DNA of 9,737 nt from Leptolinea sp. UBA1437 (GCA_002329625.1 DCTP01000113.1:4509-14245); one strand, 5' to 3'; positions 1 through 7,547 are shown, counted from the first letter of the stretch. Program-made: numbers and translations. The notes: a model not told the origin generated them from the letters alone.

Positions 1-153
1 GTCGAAAGCGCCTATAAACAAGAAGGAACTTCCATCTTCATTTACCAAAACAGCGAAAAATTGGAATTGAAAGATCCGAGCTCACTTCAACCGGGAGATC
101 GAACGGTAATTCCGAGTCAAGCAACGGTTATCAGTCGTTACCCTAAGTTATAA
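1..153 (+). CDS. C-terminal fragment of an unrecognised protein
   Basis: An open frame enters from the left edge in phase 1 and stops at TAA 151-153, giving the last 50 residues of a protein. They begin VESAYKQEGTS and end VISRYPKL. The fragment is polar, with no membrane segment. The piece LQPGDRTVIP (about residues 29-38 of the fragment) resembles the 'xPGDxVxIP' turns seen in small beta domains of export or cell-wall proteins, but that is too short to name a family. A strong hairpin directly follows the stop, which supports a real gene end here. I do not recognise the product. Confidence 0.55.
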   Translation, partial: VESAYKQEGTSIFIYQNSEKLELKDPSSLQPGDRTVIPSQATVISRYPKL

Positions 154-160
154 ATACGAC

Positions 161-206
161 AAAAGGGAACAAAAAGAATCTTAATAATACTTTTTGTTCC
201 CTTTTT
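161..206. terminator. Bidirectional intrinsic terminator
   Basis: The arms AAAAGGGAACAAAAAG (161-176) and CTTTTTGTTCCCTTTT (190-205) are perfect reverse complements: 16 bp around a 13-nt AT-rich loop. A T-run follows the second arm on each strand, so the element can end both the + strand gene stopping at 153 and the - strand kinase stopping at 214. It fills nearly all of the 60-bp gap between the two convergent genes. Confidence 0.88.
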
Positions 207-213
207 GTTTTGA

Positions 214-1923
214 TTACCAGACGGTAAAATTCTTCAAATTGGATCCGCCGATGAATTCCGCCAGAATAGAATTCGCCGGGACTAACCCATCGGGTAAAGG
301 CAAAACCCATTCAAGGAATGAGAGCAAACGTTTTGCCTCGATATATTCCCAGGATCCCCACTGCACCTGTCTTAAAGCGGTCTCGGCCATCGGTTTCAGA
401 GCGGATAATTCATAAACCAACGAGGTATTGCAATATTCATCTGCCAAACGTTGGTGCGGGATAATATACTTTTCTTCGCCTTCACGGACGGATTCCCACC
501 GTGCGATCGTTTCTTGAGCGCTGTAGCCGCGATCTCGATAATCTCTCACCACCCGGCGGATCAGGCGGGTATCTACCGTCGAGACCCGATTATATCGATC
601 CACATTTAATTGTGTCAGGGGCGATACAAAAATCCGATATTTTTTTTCGGGGGATATTCCCGGTAACAGTTTCGGATTGAGTCCGTGAATTCCTTCAAAG
701 ATCAATAATTGATCTTTCTTCATTTTTAAGATTTTCCCGGGTTTACTCTTCCCGTCAAAAAAGTCAAAACGAGGCAATTGTACCTCCTCGCCGGCAATTA
801 AACGGTCGGTACAACGATCCATCAAATCCAAATTTAAATTATCAATCGATTCAAAGTCATAATCTCCATTGGGAGTCCGTGGGCTTCGTTCCCGATCGAC
901 AAAAAAATCATCCATTTCGATCGGAATCGGTGAGATTCCCAAAGCTAATAGTTCGATCGATAACCTCTTGGAAAATGTGGTTTTTCCGGAGGAAGATGGT
1001 CCCGCAATCAAGACCACCTTGACTTCATTTTTACGCTCGACGATGTCTCTCGCAATTTGAACAAACTTTTGATCATGCAGAGCTTCGCTGACCAAAATCA
1101 CTTCCTGAATTCGGTCACTTTCGATAGCTTGATTCAGAGACGCGATCGAGTCAATCCCAAGCCGTTGCAACCAATCCCCATATCGACGAAATTCAGACAT
1201 CATCTTCGAGGATTCATCCAATTTTTGAATCACATTTGATTTACCATCGCTGGGATAACGCAGGAAAAATTCATTGGGTCTGCCCGCCGGTTCAATTCCG
1301 AAAACCTTCAGATAACCTGTCGAAGGGACCATGTACCCGTAATGATAATCAACGAAATCCCCCAACTTATAGGCTGTCAAGTAATCTTTTTTCCGATATT
1401 TCAATAAATCGGCTTTTTCCTGTTGATGTTTCGATGTAAAAAGGGCTTGAGCTTCTTCAATCGTCAGCTTTACCCGCAAAATGGGTAAATTTGCGTCGAT
1501 AGTTGCCTGCATTTCCGTCTTAAGCATTTTATAAAATCCCTTCGGATCCTGCAGTTCTGGTCCTTTGATTCTGCAAAACAAGCCGCCTGAATGAATGGAA
1601 TGATCTACCATTAATTCATAGTCAGGCATCATTCGTTCGAATGTCGCCGAGAGTAAATAGACAAGCGATCTGCGATAGATATTTTTGCCATCCGATTGAG
1701 CGGTTGTGACAGGTTCGATATTCGCATTACTGATTAATGGGAAACTGAGCTCTCGTAATTCTTTATTGACAATCGCCGCAACAAGCGGAAATTCCAATTC
1801 CGAAACAATGGGCTGCAGAAATTCTTCCACCGTTCCGCCGCGCGGTCCTTCAATCAATCGTCCGTCAGGCAACTCTGCTTGTATAATATTAGTAGGTTGA
1901 ATGATTTTAAATCTCTGATCCAT
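214..1923 (-). CDS. Nucleoside (uridine-type) kinase with N-terminal TGS/ThrRS-like domains
   Basis: A 569-residue cytoplasmic kinase expected to phosphorylate a nucleoside such as uridine or cytidine with ATP or GTP for pyrimidine salvage. Residues about 1-65 look like a TGS ubiquitin-like fold. Residues about 80-165 resemble the second additional domain of threonyl-tRNA synthetase, though its HxxxH pair is not evident. The kinase proper starts near 300: Walker A GPSSSGKTT (308-316), an acidic EMDDFF (336-341), FEGIHGLNP (409-417) and the Arg-rich RLIRRVVRDYRDRG (453-466), probably the lid. The C-terminal ILAEFIGGS is typical of this long family, known from Thermotoga and many Firmicutes/Chloroflexi; ordinary Udk is about 210 residues. 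ATG at 1923 has a TGAGG four bases upstream. It stands alone, diverging from the SanA-like gene. The kinase class is sure; the substrate is not. Confidence 0.87.
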   Translation of the reverse strand: MDQRFKIIQPTNIIQAELPDGRLIEGPRGGTVEEFLQPIVSELEFPLVAAIVNKELRELSFPLISNANIEPVTTAQSDGKNIYRRSLVYLLSATFERMMPDYELMVDHSIHSGGLFCRIKGPELQDPKGFYKMLKTEMQATIDANLPILRVKLTIEEAQALFTSKHQQEKADLLKYRKKDYLTAYKLGDFVDYHYGYMVPSTGYLKVFGIEPAGRPNEFFLRYPSDGKSNVIQKLDESSKMMSEFRRYGDWLQRLGIDSIASLNQAIESDRIQEVILVSEALHDQKFVQIARDIVERKNEVKVVLIAGPSSSGKTTFSKRLSIELLALGISPIPIEMDDFFVDRERSPRTPNGDYDFESIDNLNLDLMDRCTDRLIAGEEVQLPRFDFFDGKSKPGKILKMKKDQLLIFEGIHGLNPKLLPGISPEKKYRIFVSPLTQLNVDRYNRVSTVDTRLIRRVVRDYRDRGYSAQETIARWESVREGEEKYIIPHQRLADEYCNTSLVYELSALKPMAETALRQVQWGSWEYIEAKRLLSFLEWVLPLPDGLVPANSILAEFIGGSNLKNFTVW

Positions 1924-1943
1924 GATGCCTCATTTTCTTATTG

Positions 1944-1949
1944 ATTATA
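1944..1949 (-). promoter_or_regulatory. Candidate -10 box for the nucleoside kinase
   Basis: On the - strand these bases read TATAAT, a perfect -10 hexamer, 20 bases before the kinase ATG. No good -35 lies 16-18 bases upstream (TCAATC or CAATCC is the best). On the + strand the overlapping TATATT (1946-1951) could serve the divergent SanA-like gene, so the 71-bp gap may hold a shared two-way -10 region. This rests on hexamer match alone. Confidence 0.35.
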
Positions 1950-1994
1950 TTCGGAATCGGTTGAATGGATTGATTTTAAAGGATTAAAATATCG

Positions 1995-2627
1995 ATGACA
2001 AAGATGACAATTTTTATTATCCTGACCGTTCTTCTTTTGATCCGAATCAGCATCAGTCTTTGGGCAAAAAAACGGATTTTTTCGTTGACATCCATCCCCC
2101 GCAACGAATACGGTATCGTTTTTGGAGCAGGCTTAGAAAAAACAGGGCTTCCCAGCAACGTTCTGATGGAAAGGATTCAAACTGCCGCAATGCTTTATCG
2201 AGCCGGAAAGATCAGAAAAGTTCTGTTGACTGGGGATAACCATTCGCTTTATTATAATGAACCGCAAGCCATGAAAATCGCGGCAATGACTTTGGGTATC
2301 TCCGAAAAAGATATTTGGATCGATCCGAACGGACACCGTTCGTTCGATTCATGCCGAAATGCGATATGCGACTTTAATATTCATCAAGCTGTTTTAATCA
2401 CGCAACCTTTTCATTTGCCGCGTGTTCTTTGGCTGGCGGTCAGCGTCGGAATCGATGCGATCGGTACGCCGGTAAATCTGAAAAGGCATCGGATTGATGA
2501 TGAAATCTGGTGGCGGTTCCGGGAGCTGTTTGCTTCGGTCCGGGCAATTATTGATGGTTTCATTTATAAAATATGCTATTCTGTAAACGAGAAAAGAATG
2601 AGTGACAGAAAAGGAGAAATAAAATGA
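1995..2627 (+). CDS. SanA/YdcF-like (ElyC/SanA/YdcF, DUF218) membrane-anchored protein
   Basis: A 210-residue protein of the ElyC/SanA/YdcF family, whose members are linked in E. coli to envelope integrity and vancomycin exclusion; the biochemical activity is not settled. One hydrophobic helix at residues 5-22 followed by AKKR predicts an N-terminal anchor. The domain then shows GAGL (44-47), TGDN (79-82), YNEP (87-90), the FDSCRNA segment near 117-123 and QPFHLPR (137-143). This is the same motif order as E. coli SanA (SGDN, YNEP, TQRFH). An in-frame stop at 1977-1979 limits the start; ATG 1995 has AAAGGA 11 bases upstream, and ATG 2004 is a possible alternative. Its stop overlaps the aldo/keto reductase start by 4 bases, so the two are probably co-transcribed and translationally coupled. 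The family call is firm; the function is not. Confidence 0.82.
   Translation: MTKMTIFIILTVLLLIRISISLWAKKRIFSLTSIPRNEYGIVFGAGLEKTGLPSNVLMERIQTAAMLYRAGKIRKVLLTGDNHSLYYNEPQAMKIAAMTLGISEKDIWIDPNGHRSFDSCRNAICDFNIHQAVLITQPFHLPRVLWLAVSVGIDAIGTPVNLKRHRIDDEIWWRFRELFASVRAIIDGFIYKICYSVNEKRMSDRKGEIK
2611..2616 (+). promoter_or_regulatory. Ribosome binding site of the aldo/keto reductase
   Basis: AAGGAG sits 7 bases before ATG 2624, inside the last codons of the SanA-like gene. It fixes the reductase start at the ATGA overlap and supports coupled translation. Confidence 0.75.
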
Positions 2628-3475
2628 GTAAAGATATTGGATTTTTCACTTTGAATAATAATGTCAGAATTCCTAAAATAGGTTTTGGTACCTATAAAGC
2701 AGCCGAAAATGGAGATGAATCCGTTATTAAAGAAGCGATCCGTCAGGGTTATACATTATTTGATACCGCTTCATTCTATGAAAACGAGGCCATTGTCGGT
2801 TCTGCTGTTAAAAAATCCGGCTTGCCACGAGATCATTTCTTCCTGACTTCGAAATTATGGAAAACTCAGATGGGCTATCAAAATACATTGCAGGCTTTTA
2901 ATGATTCCTGTAAACAGTTGAAAACAGATTACTTGGATCTGTATTTAATTCATTGGCCGCGGCCTGATCTCGTATGTGATTGGAAAAAGATTGTTGTGGA
3001 AACTTGGAAGGCTCTCGAAGAATTATATGATGAGAAAAAAGTGCGGGCAATCGGAGTCAGTAACTTTCTGCCGCATCATTTGGATGTGATTTTAAATTCT
3101 TGTAAAATAATGCCGGCAGTCGATCAAATCGAATTCCATCCGGGATATACCCAAACGGAGACGGTCAATTTTTGTCAATCTTTAAGAATACAGGTGGAAG
3201 CTTGGAGTCCGATTGGGCGAGCCCGGTTGATAGATAACCCGCTGCTGAACGAAATTGCGGCAAAATATAATAAATCCGTACCGCAACTTTGCATCCGTTT
3301 CAGTTTGCAAAATAATGTTCTGCCGCTTCCGAAAGCCTCCTCTCCCGAACGAATGGCACAGAATCTGGACGTTTTCGATTTTGAGATTTCGCAAGAAGAT
3401 ATGGAAAAAATAATGGCGATGCCCGTTACGGGGTGGTCAGGAGAACATCCGGACGCCGAACCGGTTGCGATTTAA
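2624..3475 (+). CDS. Aldo/keto reductase, NADPH-dependent
   Basis: A 283-residue single-domain oxidoreductase (TIM barrel) expected to reduce aldehydes or ketones such as 2,5-diketogluconate or methylglyoxal with NADPH. The catalytic tetrad is complete: D47 and Y52 in FDTASFYENE, K77 in TSKLWK and H110 in LYLIHWPRP. GFGTYKA (20-26) and GVSNF (144-148) are family signatures. The cofactor-phosphate loop is LPKASSPERMAQN (235-247), with K237, R243 and N247 kept and the usual Ser after Lys replaced by Ala. Length is normal for the DkgA/YtbE-type group. It overlaps the SanA-like gene by 4 bases, and its TAA shares TTAA with the opposing mtaB stop. The early part looks more AT-rich than neighbouring genes by eye. 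The natural substrate cannot be read from sequence. Confidence 0.93.
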   Translation: MSKDIGFFTLNNNVRIPKIGFGTYKAAENGDESVIKEAIRQGYTLFDTASFYENEAIVGSAVKKSGLPRDHFFLTSKLWKTQMGYQNTLQAFNDSCKQLKTDYLDLYLIHWPRPDLVCDWKKIVVETWKALEELYDEKKVRAIGVSNFLPHHLDVILNSCKIMPAVDQIEFHPGYTQTETVNFCQSLRIQVEAWSPIGRARLIDNPLLNEIAAKYNKSVPQLCIRFSLQNNVLPLPKASSPERMAQNLDVFDFEISQEDMEKIMAMPVTGWSGEHPDAEPVAI

Positions 3476-4761
3476 TGATTCGATGAAGAGATGATTTTAC
3501 CTGCCAGTGAAATTCCGTCAAAATCAGTCACCTCTACGTTGCTGATTTGATTCAGTAAGTTTTGACTGCCCATACATTTCACTGGCAGGTAATTTTCACT
3601 GAATCCCTTCAATCGGTAATTTTCTTTGTTGATCGGTTCGGCAGACTCCCAAAGCACATTTGTGGTTGTCCCGATCATTTTCATGCCGAAAGATTTTCTT
3701 TGTTCATCCAATTGTTCCCGCAATATTTTCGATCGTTCCCGTTTCACATCTTTGGGAATTCTTCCATCTAATTTCGCCGCCGCGGTTCCCGGTCTGACAG
3801 AATAGGTGAACACATGCCCGCCGCTGAAAGCCGCCGTTCGGACAAAATCAAGCGTCTGTTGAAATTCTTTGTCGGTTTCACCAGGGAAACCCACTATAAG
3901 ATCAGTGGTTACGGAAAAAAAGGGATTGATTTGTCTTACACATTCAATCAGCCGCAAAAAATCAGGAAGACTGTTTCGGCGCACCATTCGTTTCAGTACC
4001 GTTTCCGAACCCGATTGCAACGGCAAGTGCAGATGAGGACATAACCGCCCATTCTCCCATAATCTGATAAACGCCTCATCCAAATTCCATGATTCTAAAG
4101 AGGATAGTCGAATCCGCGGAATCGAAGTCTCCGCCAGCAGTCGATTCAATAAATCTCGTAACCCTTGTGGCGGATTGAGATCCATTCCCCATGCTCCGAG
4201 ATTCACACCGGTTAAAACAATTTCTTTTCCTCCGCTGTTTTCCGCTGCATGTATATCCTGTAAAATCGTCTCGACCGCCACGCTGCGGGATTTTCCCCGA
4301 GCCAATCGCGTAAGGCAAAATGAGCAATAATTGTCGCATCCGTCTTGGACTTTTATAAAAGCCCGATTCCGAAAATGTTCACCGGGTAATATTTCACGCT
4401 TAATTGAAACAGGATTTGTAAACGGTTCCGGTATCCCGGTGACGATTGAGGCAATCTGTTCTTTTTCATGATTTCGAACGACCTGTGTTACTCCCGGCAT
4501 TTTCGAGGCGACTTCCGGTTCCATTTCCGACCAACAACCAGTGACGATTACTTGAGTATGTCCGGATCGAGCGGCATTTCGAATTTTTCCTCTCGAATCT
4601 GAAGCAGCTTCTTTCGTCACCGAACAAGTATTGATAATCGCTAAATCGGCTTTGTCGGCACTGTCCGTTATTTCGTAACCGTGTTGCTTGAATTTTGCCG
4701 CAAATTGCTCCAATTCGGCTTGATTCAAGCGACAGCCGACGGAATCCAAAAAAACTTTCAA
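3472..4761 (-). CDS. mtaB: tRNA t6A37 methylthiotransferase (MtaB type)
   Basis: A 429-residue radical-SAM methylthiotransferase, expected to convert t6A to ms2t6A at position 37 of ANN-decoding tRNAs. The N-terminal UPF0004 domain binds one [4Fe-4S] cluster through C10 (VGCRLNQAE), C46 (NTCSVT) and C76 (TGCW). The radical-SAM cluster is C142, C146, C149 (GCDNYCSFC). TGVNLGAWG (184-192), LHLPLQSGS (244-252) and TDLIVGFPGET (286-296) are conserved further on. The last 65 residues or so form a short TRAM-like tail. The start is TTG, revcomp of 4759-4761, in a TTGA overlap with the proC stop; GAGGG lies 6 bases upstream and the reading begins MKVFLDSVGC. It is the last gene of a methyltransferase-proC-mtaB run. 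MiaB and RimO are less likely given the GCRLNQAE start and short C-terminus. Confidence 0.88.
   Translation of the reverse strand: MKVFLDSVGCRLNQAELEQFAAKFKQHGYEITDSADKADLAIINTCSVTKEAASDSRGKIRNAARSGHTQVIVTGCWSEMEPEVASKMPGVTQVVRNHEKEQIASIVTGIPEPFTNPVSIKREILPGEHFRNRAFIKVQDGCDNYCSFCLTRLARGKSRSVAVETILQDIHAAENSGGKEIVLTGVNLGAWGMDLNPPQGLRDLLNRLLAETSIPRIRLSSLESWNLDEAFIRLWENGRLCPHLHLPLQSGSETVLKRMVRRNSLPDFLRLIECVRQINPFFSVTTDLIVGFPGETDKEFQQTLDFVRTAAFSGGHVFTYSVRPGTAAAKLDGRIPKDVKRERSKILREQLDEQRKSFGMKMIGTTTNVLWESAEPINKENYRLKGFSENYLPVKCMGSQNLLNQISNVEVTDFDGISLAGKIISSSNH
3497..3592. repeat. Perfect 17-bp inverted repeat with nested inner stems
   Basis: TTACCTGCCAGTGAAAT (3497-3513) is the exact reverse complement of ATTTCACTGGCAGGTAA (3576-3592), with 62 bases between. 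The spacer pairs further: GTCAAAA (3517-3523) with TTTTGAC (3560-3566), or AAATCAG (3521-3527) with CTGATTT (3542-3548). It lies wholly in the 3' end of mtaB, starting 21 bases past the reductase stop on the opposite strand. On the + strand the second arm is followed by TTTT, so it could act as a weak terminator for the reductase transcript; that role is inferred. Confidence 0.8.
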
Positions 4762-5585
4762 TGACTTCCCTCGGAACCTTTGCCCAGCTCAATTGTCCGT
4801 TCGTAACACGCCCACATTGCTTCGGCAATCGCATTGCGAAAGCCCAATTTTTCCATTTCAAAAAGGGCTTCGGCTGTCGTCCCGCCCGGCGAAGTAACTT
4901 CATTTCTTAATACAGCTGGGTGCTCTTTTCGCATGGCAAGATAATCGGTCGACCCTTTGATGGTCTGAATAACGATTTCAGTCGCCAAAGATCGCGTTAA
5001 TCCCATATGAACTGCTGTATCGATCATCGCTTCGATAAACAAAAATACATAAGCCGGACCGGAACCCGAAACCGCTGTTATTTGATCCAATTGGTCTTCG
5101 GATTTCAATTCAAAGGCATATCCCGTACAAGCGAGGATTTCTTGTGCCAGATTCCGTTGATCGGCAGTCACTTCACGAGACGCAAACCATCCGGAAACCC
5201 CTTCGCCGATTTGTGCCGGCGTATTGGGCATCACACGGACAACCCGCTCGTGATCCAGTCCCTTTTGGAACTGTTCAATCGGGACGCCCGCAACAATGGA
5301 TATCACCAGCGCATCCGGATGAATTTTATTTTTTAATTCGACAAACACCTCGGAAAGAAATTGCGGTTTTACCGCAATCAAAATCACATCCGCTTTACGG
5401 ATCGCGTCTGTCCCGCTGTCCGAAGCATTGACTCCCAATTCCTCATGAGCAGACCGCATTTTGTCGGCATCGGTATCATAAACGGAAATATTTTGCGGAG
5501 AGATCAGCCCTTTTTTCAAGATACCTGTCAATATTGCTTTTCCCATCACCCCGATACCGATAATCGCCATTTTTTCGGAATTCAT
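4758..5585 (-). CDS. proC: Pyrroline-5-carboxylate reductase
   Basis: A 275-residue cytoplasmic enzyme for the last step of proline synthesis: NAD(P)H reduction of 1-pyrroline-5-carboxylate to L-proline. The N-terminal Rossmann fold has GIGVMG (10-15) and AVKPQ (71-75). MPNTPAQIGEGV (119-130) is family-specific. The C-terminal dimer domain carries AVSGSGPAYVF (171-181) and the ProC signature LRNEVTSPGGTTAEAL (226-241). Length is standard. ATG 5585 has a near-perfect AAGGAGGG 7 bases upstream, placed within the end of the preceding methyltransferase gene, from which it is separated by 3 bases. Its TGA overlaps the TTG start of mtaB. The glutamate-side genes proA and proB are not in this window. 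Confidence 0.96.
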   Translation of the reverse strand: MNSEKMAIIGIGVMGKAILTGILKKGLISPQNISVYDTDADKMRSAHEELGVNASDSGTDAIRKADVILIAVKPQFLSEVFVELKNKIHPDALVISIVAGVPIEQFQKGLDHERVVRVMPNTPAQIGEGVSGWFASREVTADQRNLAQEILACTGYAFELKSEDQLDQITAVSGSGPAYVFLFIEAMIDTAVHMGLTRSLATEIVIQTIKGSTDYLAMRKEHPAVLRNEVTSPGGTTAEALFEMEKLGFRNAIAEAMWACYERTIELGKGSEGSH

Positions 5586-5588
5586 TTT

Positions 5589-6569
5589 TTATCCCTCCTT
5601 CTGCCACCGGCTGTAAACCGCCATTGACAGTAACCTTCCTCCGGATTTGTCCTTTAAACATACTTCTCCGGCGGAAACACTCCCATCCATCCCTTTCATT
5701 ACTTCATTGACCGTATTATAAACTGTTACGGAAGAAGCCTTAACGGCATAAGCGGTAACCAACAAAAACAAAGCTTCTGAATCCAAAATATTCCGACAGG
5801 CTTGAATCAATTCCGGAAAGTTCTTATAAAATTCCCATACTTCCCCTTTGGGTCCCCGCCCGAATTTCGGCGGATCCAAAATGATTCCCTGGTAAAAGGA
5901 ACCGCGCCGTGCTTCTCTCTGAACAAACTTTAACCCGTCATCAATAATCCAACGAATGGGTGTTTGTTCCAAAGATGACAATTTTTGATTTTCCTTTGCC
6001 CAATCCACAGCTTTTTTGGAGGCGTCCAGATGAGTTATTTCCGCCCCTGCCTCGGCTGCGGCCATGGTAATCGCACCGGTGTATCCAAAGAGATTTAATA
6101 CTTTAACCGGTTTCTCGGAATTTCGGATCAAAGAAGACACCCAATCCCATTGGCAGGCTTGTTCGGGGAACACGCCAACCTGTTTGGAGTTGGATAACAT
6201 CAGTTGAAATTTGAGATTTTTATAACCGATATTCCAAGGGTGAATGTCCTTCTCATAAAAAATCCAATGGCCGCCGTTTTCCTCAGGAGAAGGTTTAAAT
6301 TCAGCGGAAGCTTTATGCCATTCCGTTTCGGGAAGTAACGGGCTCCACATAGCTTCCGCTTCCGGGCGAATTAGGATATATCTGCCGAATCTTTCCAGTT
6401 TTCGTCCTCCCCCGCTGTCCAAAAGTACATAATCTTTCCAATCCGGAGATTCTAAGAGATGCACTTCATGTAATTGTCTATTATTCATAATGTCTTCAAG
6501 TATACTTAGATTTGTCGGATTTTGAACCGAAACAGGAATTTGAAGATCGATATAGGAAGAAGATTTCAT
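5589..6569 (-). CDS. Class I SAM-dependent methyltransferase, RlmI/RlmK-like (COG1092 type)
   Basis: A 326-residue SAM methyltransferase of the type that modifies 23S rRNA cytosine or guanine. The N-terminal beta region (about 35-130) includes LLDSGGGRKLERFG (49-62) and ends at VGVFPEQ (131-137). The Rossmann methyltransferase fold has motif I LNLFGYTG (158-165), D182 for the SAM ribose, D210/D211, and the catalytic-region motif DPPKFGRG (232-239). Homologues I recall begin close to 'LLESPDWKDYxLLDSGGG', so ATG at 6488 (residue 28) is a serious alternative start. ATG 6569 has no visible Shine-Dalgarno site, and ATG 6488 has only a weak GAAGA. It is first in the run with proC and mtaB. The exact RNA target is unknown, so no symbol is given. 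Confidence 0.83.
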   Translation of the reverse strand: MKSSSYIDLQIPVSVQNPTNLSILEDIMNNRQLHEVHLLESPDWKDYVLLDSGGGRKLERFGRYILIRPEAEAMWSPLLPETEWHKASAEFKPSPEENGGHWIFYEKDIHPWNIGYKNLKFQLMLSNSKQVGVFPEQACQWDWVSSLIRNSEKPVKVLNLFGYTGAITMAAAEAGAEITHLDASKKAVDWAKENQKLSSLEQTPIRWIIDDGLKFVQREARRGSFYQGIILDPPKFGRGPKGEVWEFYKNFPELIQACRNILDSEALFLLVTAYAVKASSVTVYNTVNEVMKGMDGSVSAGEVCLKDKSGGRLLSMAVYSRWQKEG

Positions 6570-6632
6570 TTAATTTTAGAATGAATCAAAATCCAGATAG
6601 ATAGCTGATGAGAACGGAAAGAAAAGAGGTTC

Positions 6633-7547
6633 ATGCCAAAAATTATCGAAGTTGACAAACTGTCAAAATCTTATGGATCTATCCAAGCTGTCCAAGATAT
6701 TAGTTTTTATGTCGAAAAAGGGGATCTTTTTGCTTTTCTCGGACCGAATGGTGCCGGGAAATCAACGACAATTGATATCATTACAACCGTTCTCATGCCC
6801 GATAAGGGAACAGTAGTCGTGGACGGTCTGGTACTGGGAAAAGAAGATGATAAGATACGGTCTTCGATCGGAGTCGTTTATCAGGATAATCTTTTGGATC
6901 GATTATTGACGGTGGAAGAAAATCTCTTCTTCCGAGCGGGTTTTTACGGATTCACTAAAGATCAGATCAAAGAGTCTGTAAGGAATGCCATCATAACAAC
7001 CGGAATTCAAGATTATGCGAAACAACGTTATGGAAAAATTTCCGGAGGTCAGCGTCGCAGAGCAGACATAACACGCGCCCTGATCAACACACCCCAAATT
7101 CTATTTCTGGATGAACCGACCACCGGGTTGGACCCGCAAACCCGTAAGAATTTATGGGAAGTTATCCGAAAATTGCAACGCGACCGGGAAATGACGATCT
7201 TTTTGACGACGCATTATATGGAAGAAGCGGCTGAAGCGGATTATGTCGTCGTGATTGACGAGGGAAAGATTGCCGCTCGCGGAACTCCGTTTGAATTAAA
7301 AGAGAAATATACGAGTGATCTGCTGAAACTATCCTTTAAAGACGAAATAAAAGGGTTGTCCGACTTGGCAGCGTTGGGAATAATGTACACAAGAGTAGTA
7401 GATCAGTTTATTATCCGATTGCCACACACTACAGACGCGCTTCCTATTTTAGACCATTTCCGGCAAAACCTGAATGGATTCGAAGTTCTGAACGGGACAA
7501 TGGACGACGCATTTATTGGAATAACTGGAAAGGAAATTCGAGAATGA
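6633..7547 (+). CDS. ABC-2 exporter ATP-binding protein (DrrA-like)
   Basis: A 304-residue ATPase that would power the permease encoded next to it. All nucleotide-binding elements are present: Walker A GPNGAGKST (37-45), Q-loop Q84, signature SGGQR (137-141), Walker B ILFLDE (156-161) followed by the D-loop, and H-loop H194 in TTHYMEEA. The signature continues RRRADITRAL, as in the daunorubicin-resistance/NodI-type group. Residues about 225-304 form the extra C-terminal domain of this group, with no membrane segment. ATG 6633 is preceded by AAGAGG only 3 bases away. The gene diverges from the methyltransferase operon across 63 bp, where I found no convincing promoter pair, and overlaps the permease by 4 bases (ATGA). 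Substrates of this group include drugs, lipids and polysaccharides; which applies here cannot be told. Confidence 0.93.
   Translation: MPKIIEVDKLSKSYGSIQAVQDISFYVEKGDLFAFLGPNGAGKSTTIDIITTVLMPDKGTVVVDGLVLGKEDDKIRSSIGVVYQDNLLDRLLTVEENLFFRAGFYGFTKDQIKESVRNAIITTGIQDYAKQRYGKISGGQRRRADITRALINTPQILFLDEPTTGLDPQTRKNLWEVIRKLQRDREMTIFLTTHYMEEAAEADYVVVIDEGKIAARGTPFELKEKYTSDLLKLSFKDEIKGLSDLAALGIMYTRVVDQFIIRLPHTTDALPILDHFRQNLNGFEVLNGTMDDAFIGITGKEIRE

Noticed and set aside
3497..3592. In-frame palindromic mobile element, like the Rickettsia palindromic elements, in mtaB
   Set aside because: The encoded residues fit the family's normal C-terminal tail as I recall it, with no extra segment, so an insertion is not needed.
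1439..4870. Repeated AAAAGGGCTT near 1439 and 4860
   Set aside because: Ten bases twice in coding DNA of this length is not beyond chance and nothing else is shared around them.
4466..4903. 145-residue - strand open frame across the mtaB/proC junction
   Set aside because: It lies in another frame over two well-identified genes, shows no family motif, and has Arg/Ser-rich shadow composition.
5007..5627. Several + strand open frames of 88-109 residues opposite proC
   Set aside because: They are antisense to a gene with full family signatures, overlap each other in different frames, and lack recognisable motifs.
6540..6632. Sigma-70 promoter for the ABC exporter (TTGAAG near 6540, TTTAAT near 6569, TAGAAT near 6577)
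   Set aside because: The spacing between the hexamers does not fit 16-18 bp in any combination.
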